A stretch of 64,000 bases of DNA. Source: Hemerocallis citrina (lineage: Eukaryota > Streptophyta > Magnoliopsida > Asparagales > Asphodelaceae). The position numbers were made by a program, and so were the translations under genes. The stretch covers positions 247,989,122 through 248,053,121 of the forward strand of contig CM030364.1 of NCBI GenBank assembly GCA_017893485.1, given 5' to 3'. The notes beneath the pieces were generated by a model. That model was given only the letters and a program-made list of their open reading frames with translations, was not told where the DNA came from and searched no databases. How positions within the stretch are numbered: the first letter of the stretch is position 1; each line of letters starts with the position of its first letter. Shown in pieces: positions 21,641-31,998 of the stretch.

Positions 21641-22404
21641 CTGGCGACGTGGCAGAATCTGGGGCATCCATCACGGTGGGCACGCGCGCTGAAGTGATCC
21701 AACGGATGAGCTTCCCGATTCTGAACATAAGAACCAGCTACACTTTTTTAGATGATCTGGATGCTTCATCTTGGCGAACACGAAAGTCGGAGAGATCGGG
21801 TGGTCCACGATCCACCTCCCGCGCGTGCTACTCGGTTCGAAGTTTACTCGATTGGAGACCTGGTACAATGACACGTGGCTTGATCTGGCTATGACACATC
21901 AGCGTTGACCTGGTCAACGTTGATTTGGTCAACGCAGAACCTTTTTTTTTCTTGGTACAACTGCATTGTAACTAACTTTCGTGGAGCTACGGAGGTCCGG
22001 TCGGGGCATATGACCACTCATTTCGAAGAGGACTCAAAAATCTACAACTTCAATTCAGAATGTTTTAAAGAATCGTCCATTTTTAGGGTGAAAACTGGCC
22101 CAAAACGTCTCTGCCTACGAAGAGTTAAGAAGAGAAGTTTTGCAGTAAACAGACATTCCCAGTGCTACAGAGGCCAGATTGGAGCGTGTGACACCTCGTT
22201 TTGAAGGTGACTCAAAATTCTACAATTCCTCTTCACAATTCAGCTGAAGAATCATCTGTCTTTATGCTCCAAATAGGCTCGCAATGTCTTTGCCACAGTG
22301 AAGTTGAGAAGAGCTTTGGTGTCGGGGTTTACGAAGAGGAGTTTCACACCCGCTAGCCAAGCAGAGGAGCTTCACCACGGAGGATCTATGGAGAAGATCT
22401 TCGT
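21641..22404 (-). other. Non-coding 3' region of gypsy C
   Basis: This moderately G+C-rich segment between the AT-rich block and the 118-bp repeat array has no recognisable domain. A direct repetition, GACCTGGTCAACGTTGATTTGGTCAACG, read as two GGTCAACGYTG-like units, occurs near 21910. Two related sub-blocks containing TCAAAAATCTACAACTTC and TCAAAATTCTACAATTCC lie near 22030 and 22210. Confidence 0.5.
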
Positions 22405-22773
22405 AGGACCCTTGGGAAGAGTCGTTCAGGAGGCTAGTTTGAGGAGCAACTCTAGGGGTGAGTGGGGCTCCGAACTTGTTGTGGAAGAAGGCCACTCGGG
22501 AGACGAACGGGATGAATAACATCATCAGGCTCTATGGGAGGGCCATTCGGGAGGCAAGTTTGAGGAGCAACTCTAGGGCGAGTTGAGCTCTGAACTAGTT
22601 TAGAAGATGACCACTCGGGAGGCGAGTGGGGCGAAGAACATCACTAGGCTCTAGGAGAGAGCCGTTTGGGAGGCGAGGTTGAGGAGCAACTCTAGGAGAG
22701 AGTTGAGCTCCGAACTCGTTTGGAAGGAGGCCGCTCGGGAGGCGAGTAGAGCAAAGAGCATCTCCAGGCTCTA
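22405..22773 (-). repeat. Tandem array of about 118-bp units, left part (gypsy C)
   Basis: Three diverged units each contain ATTCGGGAGGCGAG-like, GAGGAGCAACTCTAGG and CCACTCGGGAGGCGAG blocks. The array is interrupted at 22773 by gypsy A and resumes at 34410 after it, sharing the CTCTA duplicated by that insertion. Confidence 0.85.
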
Positions 22774-25182
22774 TGTAACACCTCGAATTCCAAACTACAA
22801 CTGAATCCGAAGTTCCACAGGATCTTTACACTTATTTCGTACAATTTTACAAGGAAATAAAAACATTTCTTTCATAACTTATCACCATCAATAATTCAAT
22901 TTCACGTGCAATTTATGTGTAAGAATAAATTTCAACTAGTAGTAATCAATAATTCATGTATTCCACAAATCTATTATTCTCATTTCAAAATCTTACTACA
23001 AGCACAAAATAGAAGTCCAATTAATTACACCAATCACACTTTCAAAAATTTCTCATTACTAATTTTTCATCTTTATAACTCAAAAATCTCATTTATTTTT
23101 AAAAAAGACAATTTGATTTCAAAAAGAAGTCCTTTCTTGCAAAAACCTCAATTTCTTATTCACACTTTATCAAAAGTTATATAAATTTTTCTTATAAAAT
23201 CCTAATAATTTTCAGTAATTAATCCATATTTTCCCAATTTTTATTGTATTTTTAAAAACTCAATTAAAAAAAAAAATCCACAAAGAATTTTTTTTTTAAA
23301 AAACTCAAACCCCTAACCAGATTCAACCCACAACCAGCGGTCAAACAGACAGCGCACAAGACCAACGCGCCAAAGCCGCCGAACGATATAACTAGGGGTT
23401 ATAATCCCGAAGTATCGACTCTCGGCTATTTGGGTTTTTAACAGAAAAATGAAAACAAAGCCACAGTATCGAACCCGAGACCTCCTCCTTACTGTAGCGG
23501 CCAAAGCTCTACCGACCAGTTGGTCTAAGTGGCCAATTCGTTTTGATAGTAATTAATTTGGGTTTTGATTTTTCTCTCTGTTCATAGTTATAATTCAAGA
23601 AGTCTTAAAACAAAATTGTCTCTTTTTCTCCTCTTTTGAAAACAAAATTTTCCAGAATTAAAATACATTCAATTCTACAGTAACCAGTTTTTTTACGAGT
23701 ATTTTTAACTCTTTAAAACATATATTTTAGCCTTAGTTTGTACTCCATGATCATAATTTCAACAGTCGAGAACTAAAAGCATACTTCTTCATAATTAAAG
23801 ATAGGTTCCCACAAAAATTCACTACATTAATGTTCTCTTACTTATTGACAACTATGATGTTTTTAGTACACAAAATCATCTTTCTTAATGAATAAAAGTT
23901 CTATTTTACCAAATAATTTACACATGATGCATTCAATCATTTGTTTGCAAATACATTCTCTTTAACATTCATATGGCACACAAAAATGGAGAATTCTACT
24001 ACAAAAATTAACAATTATCTCTTAGTAAATCATTCCATCAATTCATCTCTAATATACCATTCTACTTTAATACTTTAATTAACAAACATGGTTCCAATCT
24101 CTTACTAGTTAATTCAAATAATTGCATTTAAAATATACTTAGCATGCATTCTAATATTAGGAACAATAAAGAACACTCACTTTCACCCATGATTAATAAA
24201 TCTAGTAACCAAGTTAACACACATCTAATAGTTTATTAATTTTCCTCTAATTAGGCAAACAATGGATTTCATTTCAACTAGTTGCTTTTCAATAACTATT
24301 CAATTCATTCCTAGCATGATTTCTATTTTAGAAGTCATGAGAAACACTCACCTCTTTGGAGAAAAGCTAATTAAAAGCTCCTAGAGTCCCCTAGAATGCG
24401 AGAGAGTGCCTTCTCCTCCTAGATTGTGATGCAAAAGATCCTCCTTCTTGCTTCCTTGCCAAAACCGAGAGCTCCTTGTGGGGAAAGATAGGCCGGCCTC
24501 CAATGGTGGGACACACACACACAACTCACACTCACTCTAATATATTTCTCCTATATAGTTTTTTCTTTCTTTCAATAATTTCTTAGTGTAGAATACAAGT
24601 AGGTAGGGGGTATTTATATTAGTTCTAAGATGGATTGGAGGGCTAGGATTTCACTAGATGGTTAAAGATAGATGGCTAGGATAGGAGGGGAAGTTGTAGC
24701 AACCACCCACACTCAAAAAACTACCCATGCACACACACACCCACTCCCCATCACTCCCATGCATAATCCGGCCTGCACATGGTGTGCATTGCACACTACG
24801 TGCATGCACATGCCCCCTAGTACTCCCCTATTTGAAGTTTGTACAATTTTAATTAATCAATTGTTCACAATTTGTGTCTACATGATAAGTGTGACAATTT
24901 AAAGGATTAATTAAATTTGTGGGCTTCACAAATAGTGGGCTTAGGCTTGTGGGCCAAAATAATAAAATAATAAATTATTAAAGTGGGCTCAAACTAAGAA
25001 AATAGTGTTTTAGGCTTTACAAAATAGGCTTTTTAGAAAAATAAAGGAAGAAAATAATTTTTCATACTACAAAAATGAAATTATATATATATAAATAAAT
25101 ACATAAATATACATATGAAATTTGCACGTGCACAACACGTGAAAATCAGCATTTTATTAAAATGAAAGTTTAGGGTATTACA
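22774..25182 (-). repeat. 3' LTR of chromovirus A
   Basis: Plus-strand ends are TGTAACACC and GTATTACA. It includes a tRNA-like Pol III promoter module (23465-23527) and G-box CACGTG motifs near the U3 end (25125-25130, 25136-25141). Confidence 0.92.
23465..23527 (-). promoter_or_regulatory. tRNA-like Pol III A-box/B-box module in LTR of A (copy 1)
   Basis: The minus strand shows A box TAGACCAACTGG (11 of 12 fit TRGYNNARNNGG), a 40-bp gap, then B box GGTTCGATACT (10 of 11). The context TGGTCGGTAGAGC resembles a tRNA D-arm. The same module with identical spacing is in chromovirus B at 56886-56948. Confidence 0.55.
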
Positions 25183-25197
25183 ACACTCCCTCCTTAG
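25183..25197 (-). other. Polypurine tract of chromovirus A
   Basis: The minus strand reads TAAGGAGGGAGTGT directly before the 3' LTR start TGTAATACCC. The identical tract is found in element B at 58443. Confidence 0.8.
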
Positions 25198-25745
25198 AAT
25201 AGTTCCGTCCCCAAAACTACAATTAAAGAGTGAGAAAAAAAACAGAATAAGAAAATACAATCAAACAAAGAGCTCAGGATGATCTTCATCATTCTCTCCT
25301 CAGATTCCCAAGTAGCCTCTTCAACCAACTGGTTTCTCCTGACTATCTTGACCATCGGTATCGTCTTATTCCTCAAGACTTTCTCCCGACGATCAACAAT
25401 CTCAACTGGAAGCTCAATGTAACTCAGATCCAACTGCAAACCTTCGGGCACTTCGGGCAAATGATGACTTGGATCCGGAATGTAACCTCTCAGCATAGAC
25501 ACATGAAAGACATTGTGCACCTGAGACAACTCTTTCGGTAATTCAAGCCGGTAAGCAGTTTTCCCGATCCTTTTCAATATCTTATACGGGCCTATGAACC
25601 CCGAGGCTAACTTTCCACCCTTGCCGAATCGGATCACGCCTTTTCTGGGCGATACCTTCAGAAAGACAAAGTCACCAACCTCAAACTCAAGGTCCCTCCC
25701 CCGATTGTCTGCATAGCACTTCTGCCTACGCTGAGCATCCACCAA
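25194..25745 (-). pseudogene. Integrase C-terminal and chromodomain-like region of A
   Basis: The 183-codon frame contains EVGDFVFLKVSPRKGVIRFG and KLASGFIGPYKILKRIGKTA, the GPY/F module that follows integrase in chromoviruses. VFHVSMLRGYIPDPSH and a terminal ENQLVEEATWESEE-like chromodomain segment (here RRNQLVEEATWESEE) follow. This region directs insertion preference in such elements. It is the best-preserved part of A, but a stop at about 25780 separates it from the integrase core. Confidence 0.85.
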
Positions 25746-25756
25746 CCTCTTCCTGA

Positions 25757-26520
25757 TCAGATCAATCTTTTCAGAGGTCTGCTACACAATCTCAGGCCCA
25801 AACATCTGATGCTCCCCAACTTCGAACCAACAGACAGGCGTCCTGCACTTCCTGCCATACAAAGCTTCGTATGGTGCCATCCCAATGCTAGTCTGAAAAC
25901 TGTTGTTGTAGGCGAACTCCACCAAAGATAAATGCCTTTCCCAACTACCTCCAAAGTCTAGTACACAGCACTGAAGCATGTCCTCAAGAATACGGTTGAC
26001 TCTCTCGGTTTGCCCATCAGTCTAGGGATGAAAAGCAGTATTGAAATCTGTCTTGGTACCCAAAGCTGTCTGAAGACTCCTCCAGAAATGCAAAGTAAAC
26101 CACGCATCTCGATCAGACACAATGGTCAACGGAACACCATGAAGCCTAACGAACTCACCAACACACATCTCAGCCAACTTGTCCATCAAAACAGTGAGTT
26201 TCATTGCCAAGAAGTGAGCGGACTTGGTTAGTCGATCGACTATGACCCAAATCGCATCATTGCCTTTAGAACTCTTAGAAAAACCCGTGATGAAATCCAT
26301 ATTGATATTATCCCACTTCCATTCTGGAATAGGTAACGGTTGCAATAGACCTCCAGGTTTCTGATTCTCGGCTTTGACTTGTTGACAAATCTCGCACCTT
26401 GACACAAATTTAGCCACATCCCGCTTCAAACCTGACCACTAGAAATGCTGTTTAATGTCCGTGTACATCTTGGTACTCCCGGGATGTACTGACAAAAGAG
26501 CAGCATGTGCCTCCTGAAGA
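25757..26520 (-). pseudogene. Integrase zinc finger and catalytic core of A
   Basis: It has the HHCC-finger part CEICQQVKAENQ and the core [20 protein letters not shown], with VSDRDAWFT (second Asp; usual form SDRD.RF) and the FAYNNS and [15 protein letters not shown] boxes. Two CAG-to-TAG nonsense changes break it: before TDGQTERVN and after GPEIV. A third stop (TGG to TGA or TAG) follows KQHF near 26441. Joining of element cDNA to host DNA would be its role. Confidence 0.85.
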
Positions 26521-26552
26521 ATACTTTCTTTCAAGTCCGACTGATCCGGAAC

Positions 26553-27455
26553 TCACAGCTTCTCTCCAAACCACAGCACTTCATCCCTGATTTGAAATCC
26601 GGGCAACTTGCCAGCACCAACCTGCTCCTTCATCTTCTGAATCTCTGCATCTTCCTTCTGACTTGCAATAATCCTTCCATTCAGCGTCGGTTGAAGCCTC
26701 AACTGAGCTAAAGATGATCCCAAGCCTTGCAGAACAACTTCAATTCCAGCCCGATCCAACTCCTCTGCCAGCTGTCTCTGAGTTGTAATCAAACCCGCCA
26801 GACTGCTCTTACGGTTAAGTGCATCAACAACAACATTAGCCTTTCCAGGATGATACTTAATCTCAGGACGAATATCCTCAAGTACCTTCAGCCATCTTCT
26901 TTGCCTCAGGTTCAAATCCTTCTGCTGATAAATGTATTTCAAGCTTTTATGGTCTGTGTACATGTTCAGCTTCACACCATACACATAGTGTCTCCATTTC
27001 TTTAAGGCGAAGATAATTGCAGCCAACTCCAAATCATGAGTCGGATAATTCTTCTCATGCGGTCTTAGTAGCCTAGACCCATAAGCGATCACTTTTTCTT
27101 CTTGCATTAAGACACAACCAAGCCCACGATGTGAAACATCGCTGTAGACATCATATTCAACACCTGCTCTAGGCAAAGCCAAAATGGGTGCAGTAGTCAG
27201 CCTCTCTTTTAACTCCTGAAAGCTTGCCTCGCACTGCTCAGTCCATTTGAAGTTCATATTCTTCTTGGTCAGACCAGTGAGCGGTACGGCTATCTGAGCA
27301 TAGCCCTGGATAAATCTCCTATAATATCCAGTTAACCCAAGAAAATTCCTGATTTCCTTCACTGTATTAGGCCTTGCCCAATCTCTCACTGCCTCTATCT
27401 TCTGAGGATCAGTTGCCACTCCCTCCTTAGAAAGGATGTGACCTAGGAATACCAC
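26553..27455 (-). pseudogene. RT thumb, connection and RNase H of A
   Basis: The open frame of 300 codons shows [37 protein letters not shown] and the RNase H motifs [13 protein letters not shown] (usual D-A-S reads D-V-S), [20 protein letters not shown] and [10 protein letters not shown]. It is continuous from thumb through RNase H to the linker before integrase, ending where the ATG-less frame meets a stop near 26552. Confidence 0.88.
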
Positions 27456-27464
27456 TTCAGATTT

Positions 27465-28141
27465 TCAGAAATCGCACTTGGACAACTTGGCATACAACTC
27501 ATGCTCCTGAAGCTTCCTCAAAATTGCTGCTAGATGCTCCGTGTGCTCCCCCTCTGACTTGGAGTACACGAGAATATCTTCGATAAAAACCACGACGAAG
27601 GAATCAATGAACGGCCTCAGAACTCTGTTCATCATGTCCATGAAGATTGCAGGCGCATTCGTCACTCCAAACGGCATAACTAAGAATTCGTAATACCCGT
27701 GTCGAGTTCTAAATGCAGTCTTATGCACGTCTTTAGATTTCACTCAAACTTGATGATATCCTGATCGAAGATCTATTATAGAGAAAATAGCTGCTCTTTG
27801 TAGACATTCGAACAAGTCATCAATTCGTGGAATCAGATACTTATTCTGAACAGTGACCTTATTCAGCTCTCGGTTTTCGATGCACATCCTCATCGAACCA
27901 TCCTTCTTCTTTACCAAAAGCACCGGCGCCCCCTAAGGTGACTACTCGGTTGAATAAAGTCCTTCTCCAACAGTTCATCAATCTGCCGTTTGATCTCGTC
28001 CTGTTCCACAGGTGCCATCCTATACGGTGCCTTGGATATAGGTGCACTCCCTGGCTGAATAGTGATGCTGAACTCCACATCACGATGCGGGGGTAATCCA
28101 GGCAAATCTTCCAAGAACACAGTCGGATAATTCCGAACCAC
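27465..28141 (-). pseudogene. Reverse transcriptase palm and fingers of A, inactive
   Basis: Frames 28141-27911 and 27743-27465 hold [41 protein letters not shown] and [19 protein letters not shown]. The catalytic box is FIEDILVYS, so the first aspartate of the F/Y-x-DD pair is replaced by Glu; element B has FIDD. A frameshift lies in the PSSSPWGAP region (near 27930), a CGA-to-TGA stop follows GYHQV, and TGG-to-TGA follows KCDF. Confidence 0.88.
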
Positions 28142-28399
28142 AGGAATCTACTGCACCTCTACAGGAATCTCTCTCTTCTGACTGATAGCAGCAACCAAAT
28201 CTGAACATCTCCTCTTCCCTTGGAAAGTGACTTCAGGTCCACCTGGAGCCTTCACTGTTACTATCTTGGTCTTGCACTCGATGTTTGTACTGTACACCGA
28301 CATCCAATCAATGCCAATGATAACATCGACTCCCAAAACATTCAGCACGATCAGATCGATCCCGAAAATTCTATCTCCAATTACGATCTCGCAGTCAGC
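28142..28399 (-). pseudogene. Protease C-terminal half of A
   Basis: The frame reads [20 protein letters not shown] then [14 protein letters not shown], the flap-to-C-terminal part of the gypsy aspartic protease. It is separated from the DTG-containing half at 30073-30270 by the 1668-bp insertion. Confidence 0.85.
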
Positions 28400-30067
28400 T
28401 GATGTGAATATTTGCAAGTGTACAAAATCGCAATAAGTAGTATAGTAAAGTGAATAGAGTGTCGAACCCACAGGAACTAGATATTTTATTGAGTACCGAT
28501 ATTACTAGATTAATCACTATTTTGAAGATCAAAATTTATAAATGATAAAACAACTAAATTAAATTAATCTAATTAAAGCTAACTAAATTTGTGAAAAGGG
28601 AGAGGGCTGTGAAACTGTGAAGCATTTGTGATTTGTTAATGGTAAAATTAGTTCTAGGGCTCTTGATTTCACCTCGTTTATCACACACACAAATTAAAAC
28701 TCCTTATGAATAAAAATATTATCTTTCTAAGTTGTAGACCAAAATCCTAAAAATATTAACCACTCTATCCACGTAGTCTAAAAATTATTCTCAACTAATT
28801 ATTTGCCTATCCATCAAATTATTAATTGAAAATTTTGGACTTCTTAACGGTCACGTCCTCCAATTACGGTGTTTAATTTTTATTAACCACAAATCACCAG
28901 TTCGGTCTCTTCATGATTTAAAAGATCATACAAATGTCTATCCACCAATAGTACGCATAAAGAATAAAAATCAAAACACAACCAGGAAAAATAGAATAAT
29001 AATAAGGAATTAAAATTGTGTTCTACAAAACTAGGCTACATCTTAGCCTCTAGAATAATAAATTTAGTTCATATTCAATTTGCAACTAACAGAAATTGTT
29101 TGGGATTGCATCATAAAAAATTAGAGAAGAAGAGATACAAAAGATATAAAAATAATGCAAACTGAACTCCTAGAACCGAGTCTAAGCCTTTATCTCTCTT
29201 CTGTCTCTGTCTCAAAATCCGGAGCCAAAGCTGTCGCCGTCAGCATGCTTGGGACACGCGCCGCCTGTCAGCGTGAAGGACGCCAGGTCAGCGCCTGAGT
29301 GGATCTGCTGCTTCTTGTCGCCTTGAAGACCGTGCCAGGAAGGACAGCTCCACTCAGCTATGTCACGTCGGCACGGAGTGGTCCGCCTGTCACGTCGAGC
29401 TGCCCCTGCCTCTTTCCTGAGCCATGTCAGCACCCGGGGGTCCCGCCTTCCTCTTTCTCTCCTTTTTTTTCGTTTCGCAGCGCACGCAAGAGACAGCGAG
29501 CTCTCTCTCTTTTACTTTTTTAAATTTTTTTTATTTATTTGTTATCAATGTAGCCGTCACCTCTTCCAAGTTCTCTCTTTGCACATCTTTATATATAGAC
29601 CAACGGAAAGAAGATTTAGGGTTTTCTCTTTTTGCAGAAAAATCATCTCTTTTCATTTATTTCCTTTCTGATATTTATTTCTTTTTCCTCTTTCCTTTTC
29701 TTGCAAACACGTGCTGCTGCATACACAAAATAAGACTAGAATTTAGGATTTAAAGAAAATAAAATTAATTAGTTCAAAATCAATTAAACTAACTAAAAAT
29801 CATAATAGCTCATTAAAATCCTTCTAAAATTATTTATTGCACTTTTACTCAACAAAATAATAAAAATTGATAAATCCATAGTTTTACTTTGTTTGTTGAT
29901 TTTTTTCCACAAATCTTTATTTTTGCATCAAAAATATTATTTCTTCAAAAATAATTAATTAATTGAAATCTTATAGAAATAAGATGAATTATAAACAATA
30001 TCAACGAAAACAAGCAATTTTAATGGGTAAATGAGTACAAATATATATATATAAATTAGACACATCA
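28400..30067 (-). mobile_element. Solo LTR-like insertion (possibly Athila-type) inside protease of A
   Basis: The 1668-bp insert is flanked by the perfect duplication TCAGC (28395-28399, 30068-30072). It begins TG and ends CA on both readings (minus: TGATGTGTCTAATTTATA to AAATATTCACATCA), with a short inverted TGATGTG/CACATCA. It has no coding content. A 5-bp duplication and TG/CA ends fit a solo LTR. Size and the CACATCA end recall Athila LTRs, but that family call is inference. Comparison with the uninterrupted protease of B (61500-61850) shows the exact empty site. Confidence 0.75.
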
Positions 30068-30072
30068 TCAGC

Positions 30073-30270
30073 ATAGTACCGATCAGTGATTAGAGTCTCT
30101 CCTGATGGAGTAGCTACTGCTAAAACCTTGCCTGGAAATATCTTCGGTTCGACTCCCAGAACTTTAGCAAACTTAGGTGATACACAGTATGAGAGGACCC
30201 AGTATCGATCAAAACAACAGCTTTCTTTTCATTCAAAATAAGTTCTCCTATTACATAACATACACTCGTC
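30073..30270 (-). pseudogene. Protease N-terminal half of A with DTG motif
   Basis: The minus frame gives YVIGELILNEKKAVVLIDTG followed by SSHT, the catalytic D-T-G-S/A motif of gypsy proteases. A small deletion after SSHT shifts the frame relative to B ([15 protein letters not shown]). Confidence 0.8.
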
Positions 30271-30319
30271 ATATAATAGTTCACTAATTAACGGGAAAAA
30301 GAGACAACAGAAAACATTT

Positions 30320-31302
30320 CTAAACATCCTCCCTCGTACCAGTGATGACGTGATCCACCTTATCAGTGTCAGCTTCAGTCAAGGCAAATACTCGCCCCTG
30401 CTGAGTTGGCCCATTACGGACGACATCCTGCAGTTTGGGGCAATGAGAATTGTAGTGGCCCGTCTCTCCACAGTTGAAACAAGTCACTGGAGGTCTCACC
30501 CAAGTATTCCCAGGTCTTCCTGCCACTTGAACAGCGTTCGAACCCGTAGGCTTGAACCTTTGAGCCAGTGGCTGTCCCCTGACATTGCCAGCAACTGCGG
30601 GCCTCTTCCCTGCATTCCAGTTGTTCCTCCGATTCTGAACAGCGTGGAATTGCTCCATGTTCGCCTCCGTGGCTGCCGCTCGTTTGACCAGCTTGTCAAA
30701 CCTTCTGATACCGAGGGGTATCATCCTGGATCTCAGACTTGGCCTCAACCCATGCTCGAACTTTCGAGCCTTCTTCACCTCATCCATCACCAATTCGGGA
30801 TCATACCTTGAGAGCTGAGTGAATCTCGTCTCATACTCCCTGACTGACATGCCGCCCTGTTGCAGCGACAGAAACTCCATGGCCTTTTCTCCTGGACGTC
30901 TGAGGAAAAATAATGACTGCGGAATTCCTCCAAGAATTCCTTCCAGCCAAGAACCAAGTCTTCCATCGTCCGCTTCATCGATTGCCACCATACAGCCGCA
31001 TCCTTCTCGAATTGCAGAGTCGCCAACTTCACCTTGCTGCCCTCCGGGGTCTCCAAAACTTCGAAGATAGTCTCTACCTGTCGGATCCAATTATCAGCCG
31101 TGTCAGGGTCTGGCTTCCCCTCAAACACCGGTGGTTTCATCCGTTTAAATAATTCCACGAGTTTGATTGCTTCGGGTACTGGATTTGCAGACACCCTTCC
31201 CTGATTATGATTCATGGCAACGACATTGAGTGTCTAATAGACCTTCGCTAGCTCCGTTTCCAAGTCCAGACCTTCACCATTTCGAGCTTGTCTTCCAGCC
31301 AT
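30320..31302 (-). pseudogene. Gag of chromovirus A with CCHC knuckle, frameshifted
   Basis: It starts [20 protein letters not shown] (31302) and contains the retrotrans_gag core [20 protein letters not shown] and [14 protein letters not shown]. After a frameshift near 30900 comes [20 protein letters not shown] and the zinc knuckle [14 protein letters not shown]. An early stop after ELAKVY (about 31236) and the frameshift inactivate it. It would form the particle and bind RNA. Confidence 0.88.
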
Positions 31303-31434
31303 ATTCTGATGCTAAAGATCCATTAAATTCGAAGTATCAATATGAACTTTTCATTTCATTAAATTTCAAACTTTATACATTCGAATTTAAAACATTTCTG
31401 ACATCAAAATGAAAGCCGTAGATGATACAACGGT

Positions 31435-31841
31435 CTAACTCCTACGGTTCCTCTTGGCTTCATGAAGCTCTTCCCGTAGTTCCTCCACTTCCTCTTTCAG
31501 TACATCGGTCATGTTTTTCCTCTTCTCGAGTTCCCAAACACGATGACTGAGAACTGCAAAATCATCCTTGTGATTCGCCAAGTGAGCCTCTAGTAGTCCA
31601 ACTCTCTCCCGTAGAGTTTCTACCTACCTCTGAAGAGACACAATGAGATTATCCGAAACTGGTTCCTCTTCGTCAGAAGAATCATCAGATGAACCCGGAG
31701 GTGGAGTGATCTCTCGGAACTCAGGCCATTCTTTTTCACTTTTTCGGGATCCTCTTTGTCTGAATCAGCTTGCCCGGGGTAGTAATCTTCCTCAATAATG
31801 TGCCAATTGTCGTCTCCAGCTGGGTCGAAGTGATCCGCCAT
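31435..31841 (-). pseudogene. Extra coiled-coil ORF upstream of gag in A, frameshifted
   Basis: It starts MADHFDPAGDDNWHIIEED and has an acidic YYPGQADSDKED stretch. A frameshift (near 31730) is followed, in the other frames, by a heptad-rich C-terminal part ending VWELEKRKNMTDVLKEEVEE. It lies between primer-binding site and gag, as does the intact counterpart in element B (63112-63510). I do not recognise a named family. Confidence 0.7.
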
Positions 31842-31983
31842 CTTAAAGATAGAGAAGAAGAAGCATAAATCATAGAGCAACACAAATGTAAGTGAATTAC
31901 ATTTAAATTTCTAGACTCAACACACACTCTAATGTCCACTTTTAGGGTGTCGTTCCTTACAAATTTGTACTACTTAGAAGCGT

Positions 31984-31995
31984 GCTCTGATACCA
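31984..31995 (-). other. Primer-binding site of chromovirus A, tRNA-iMet
   Basis: The minus strand reads TGGTATCAGAGC, the exact complement of the 3' end of plant initiator tRNA-Met, three bases after the 5' LTR. Confidence 0.92.
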
Positions 31996-31998
31996 CTC

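Noticed and set aside
23465..23527. A true tRNA gene in the LTR
   Set aside because: A and B boxes are present, but I cannot form a complete cloverleaf with anticodon and acceptor stems; it is called a tRNA-like module only.
24505..24780. ACACAC runs in the LTR of A, considered as a tandem-repeat or CRISPR-like array
   Set aside because: Simple dinucleotide stretches without regular spacers; nothing in the window resembles a CRISPR array.
29299..29753. Plus-strand frames of 74-109 codons in the insert within A
   Set aside because: Overlapping frames on both strands in a G+C-rich, then T-rich LTR-like sequence, with no domain-like pattern.
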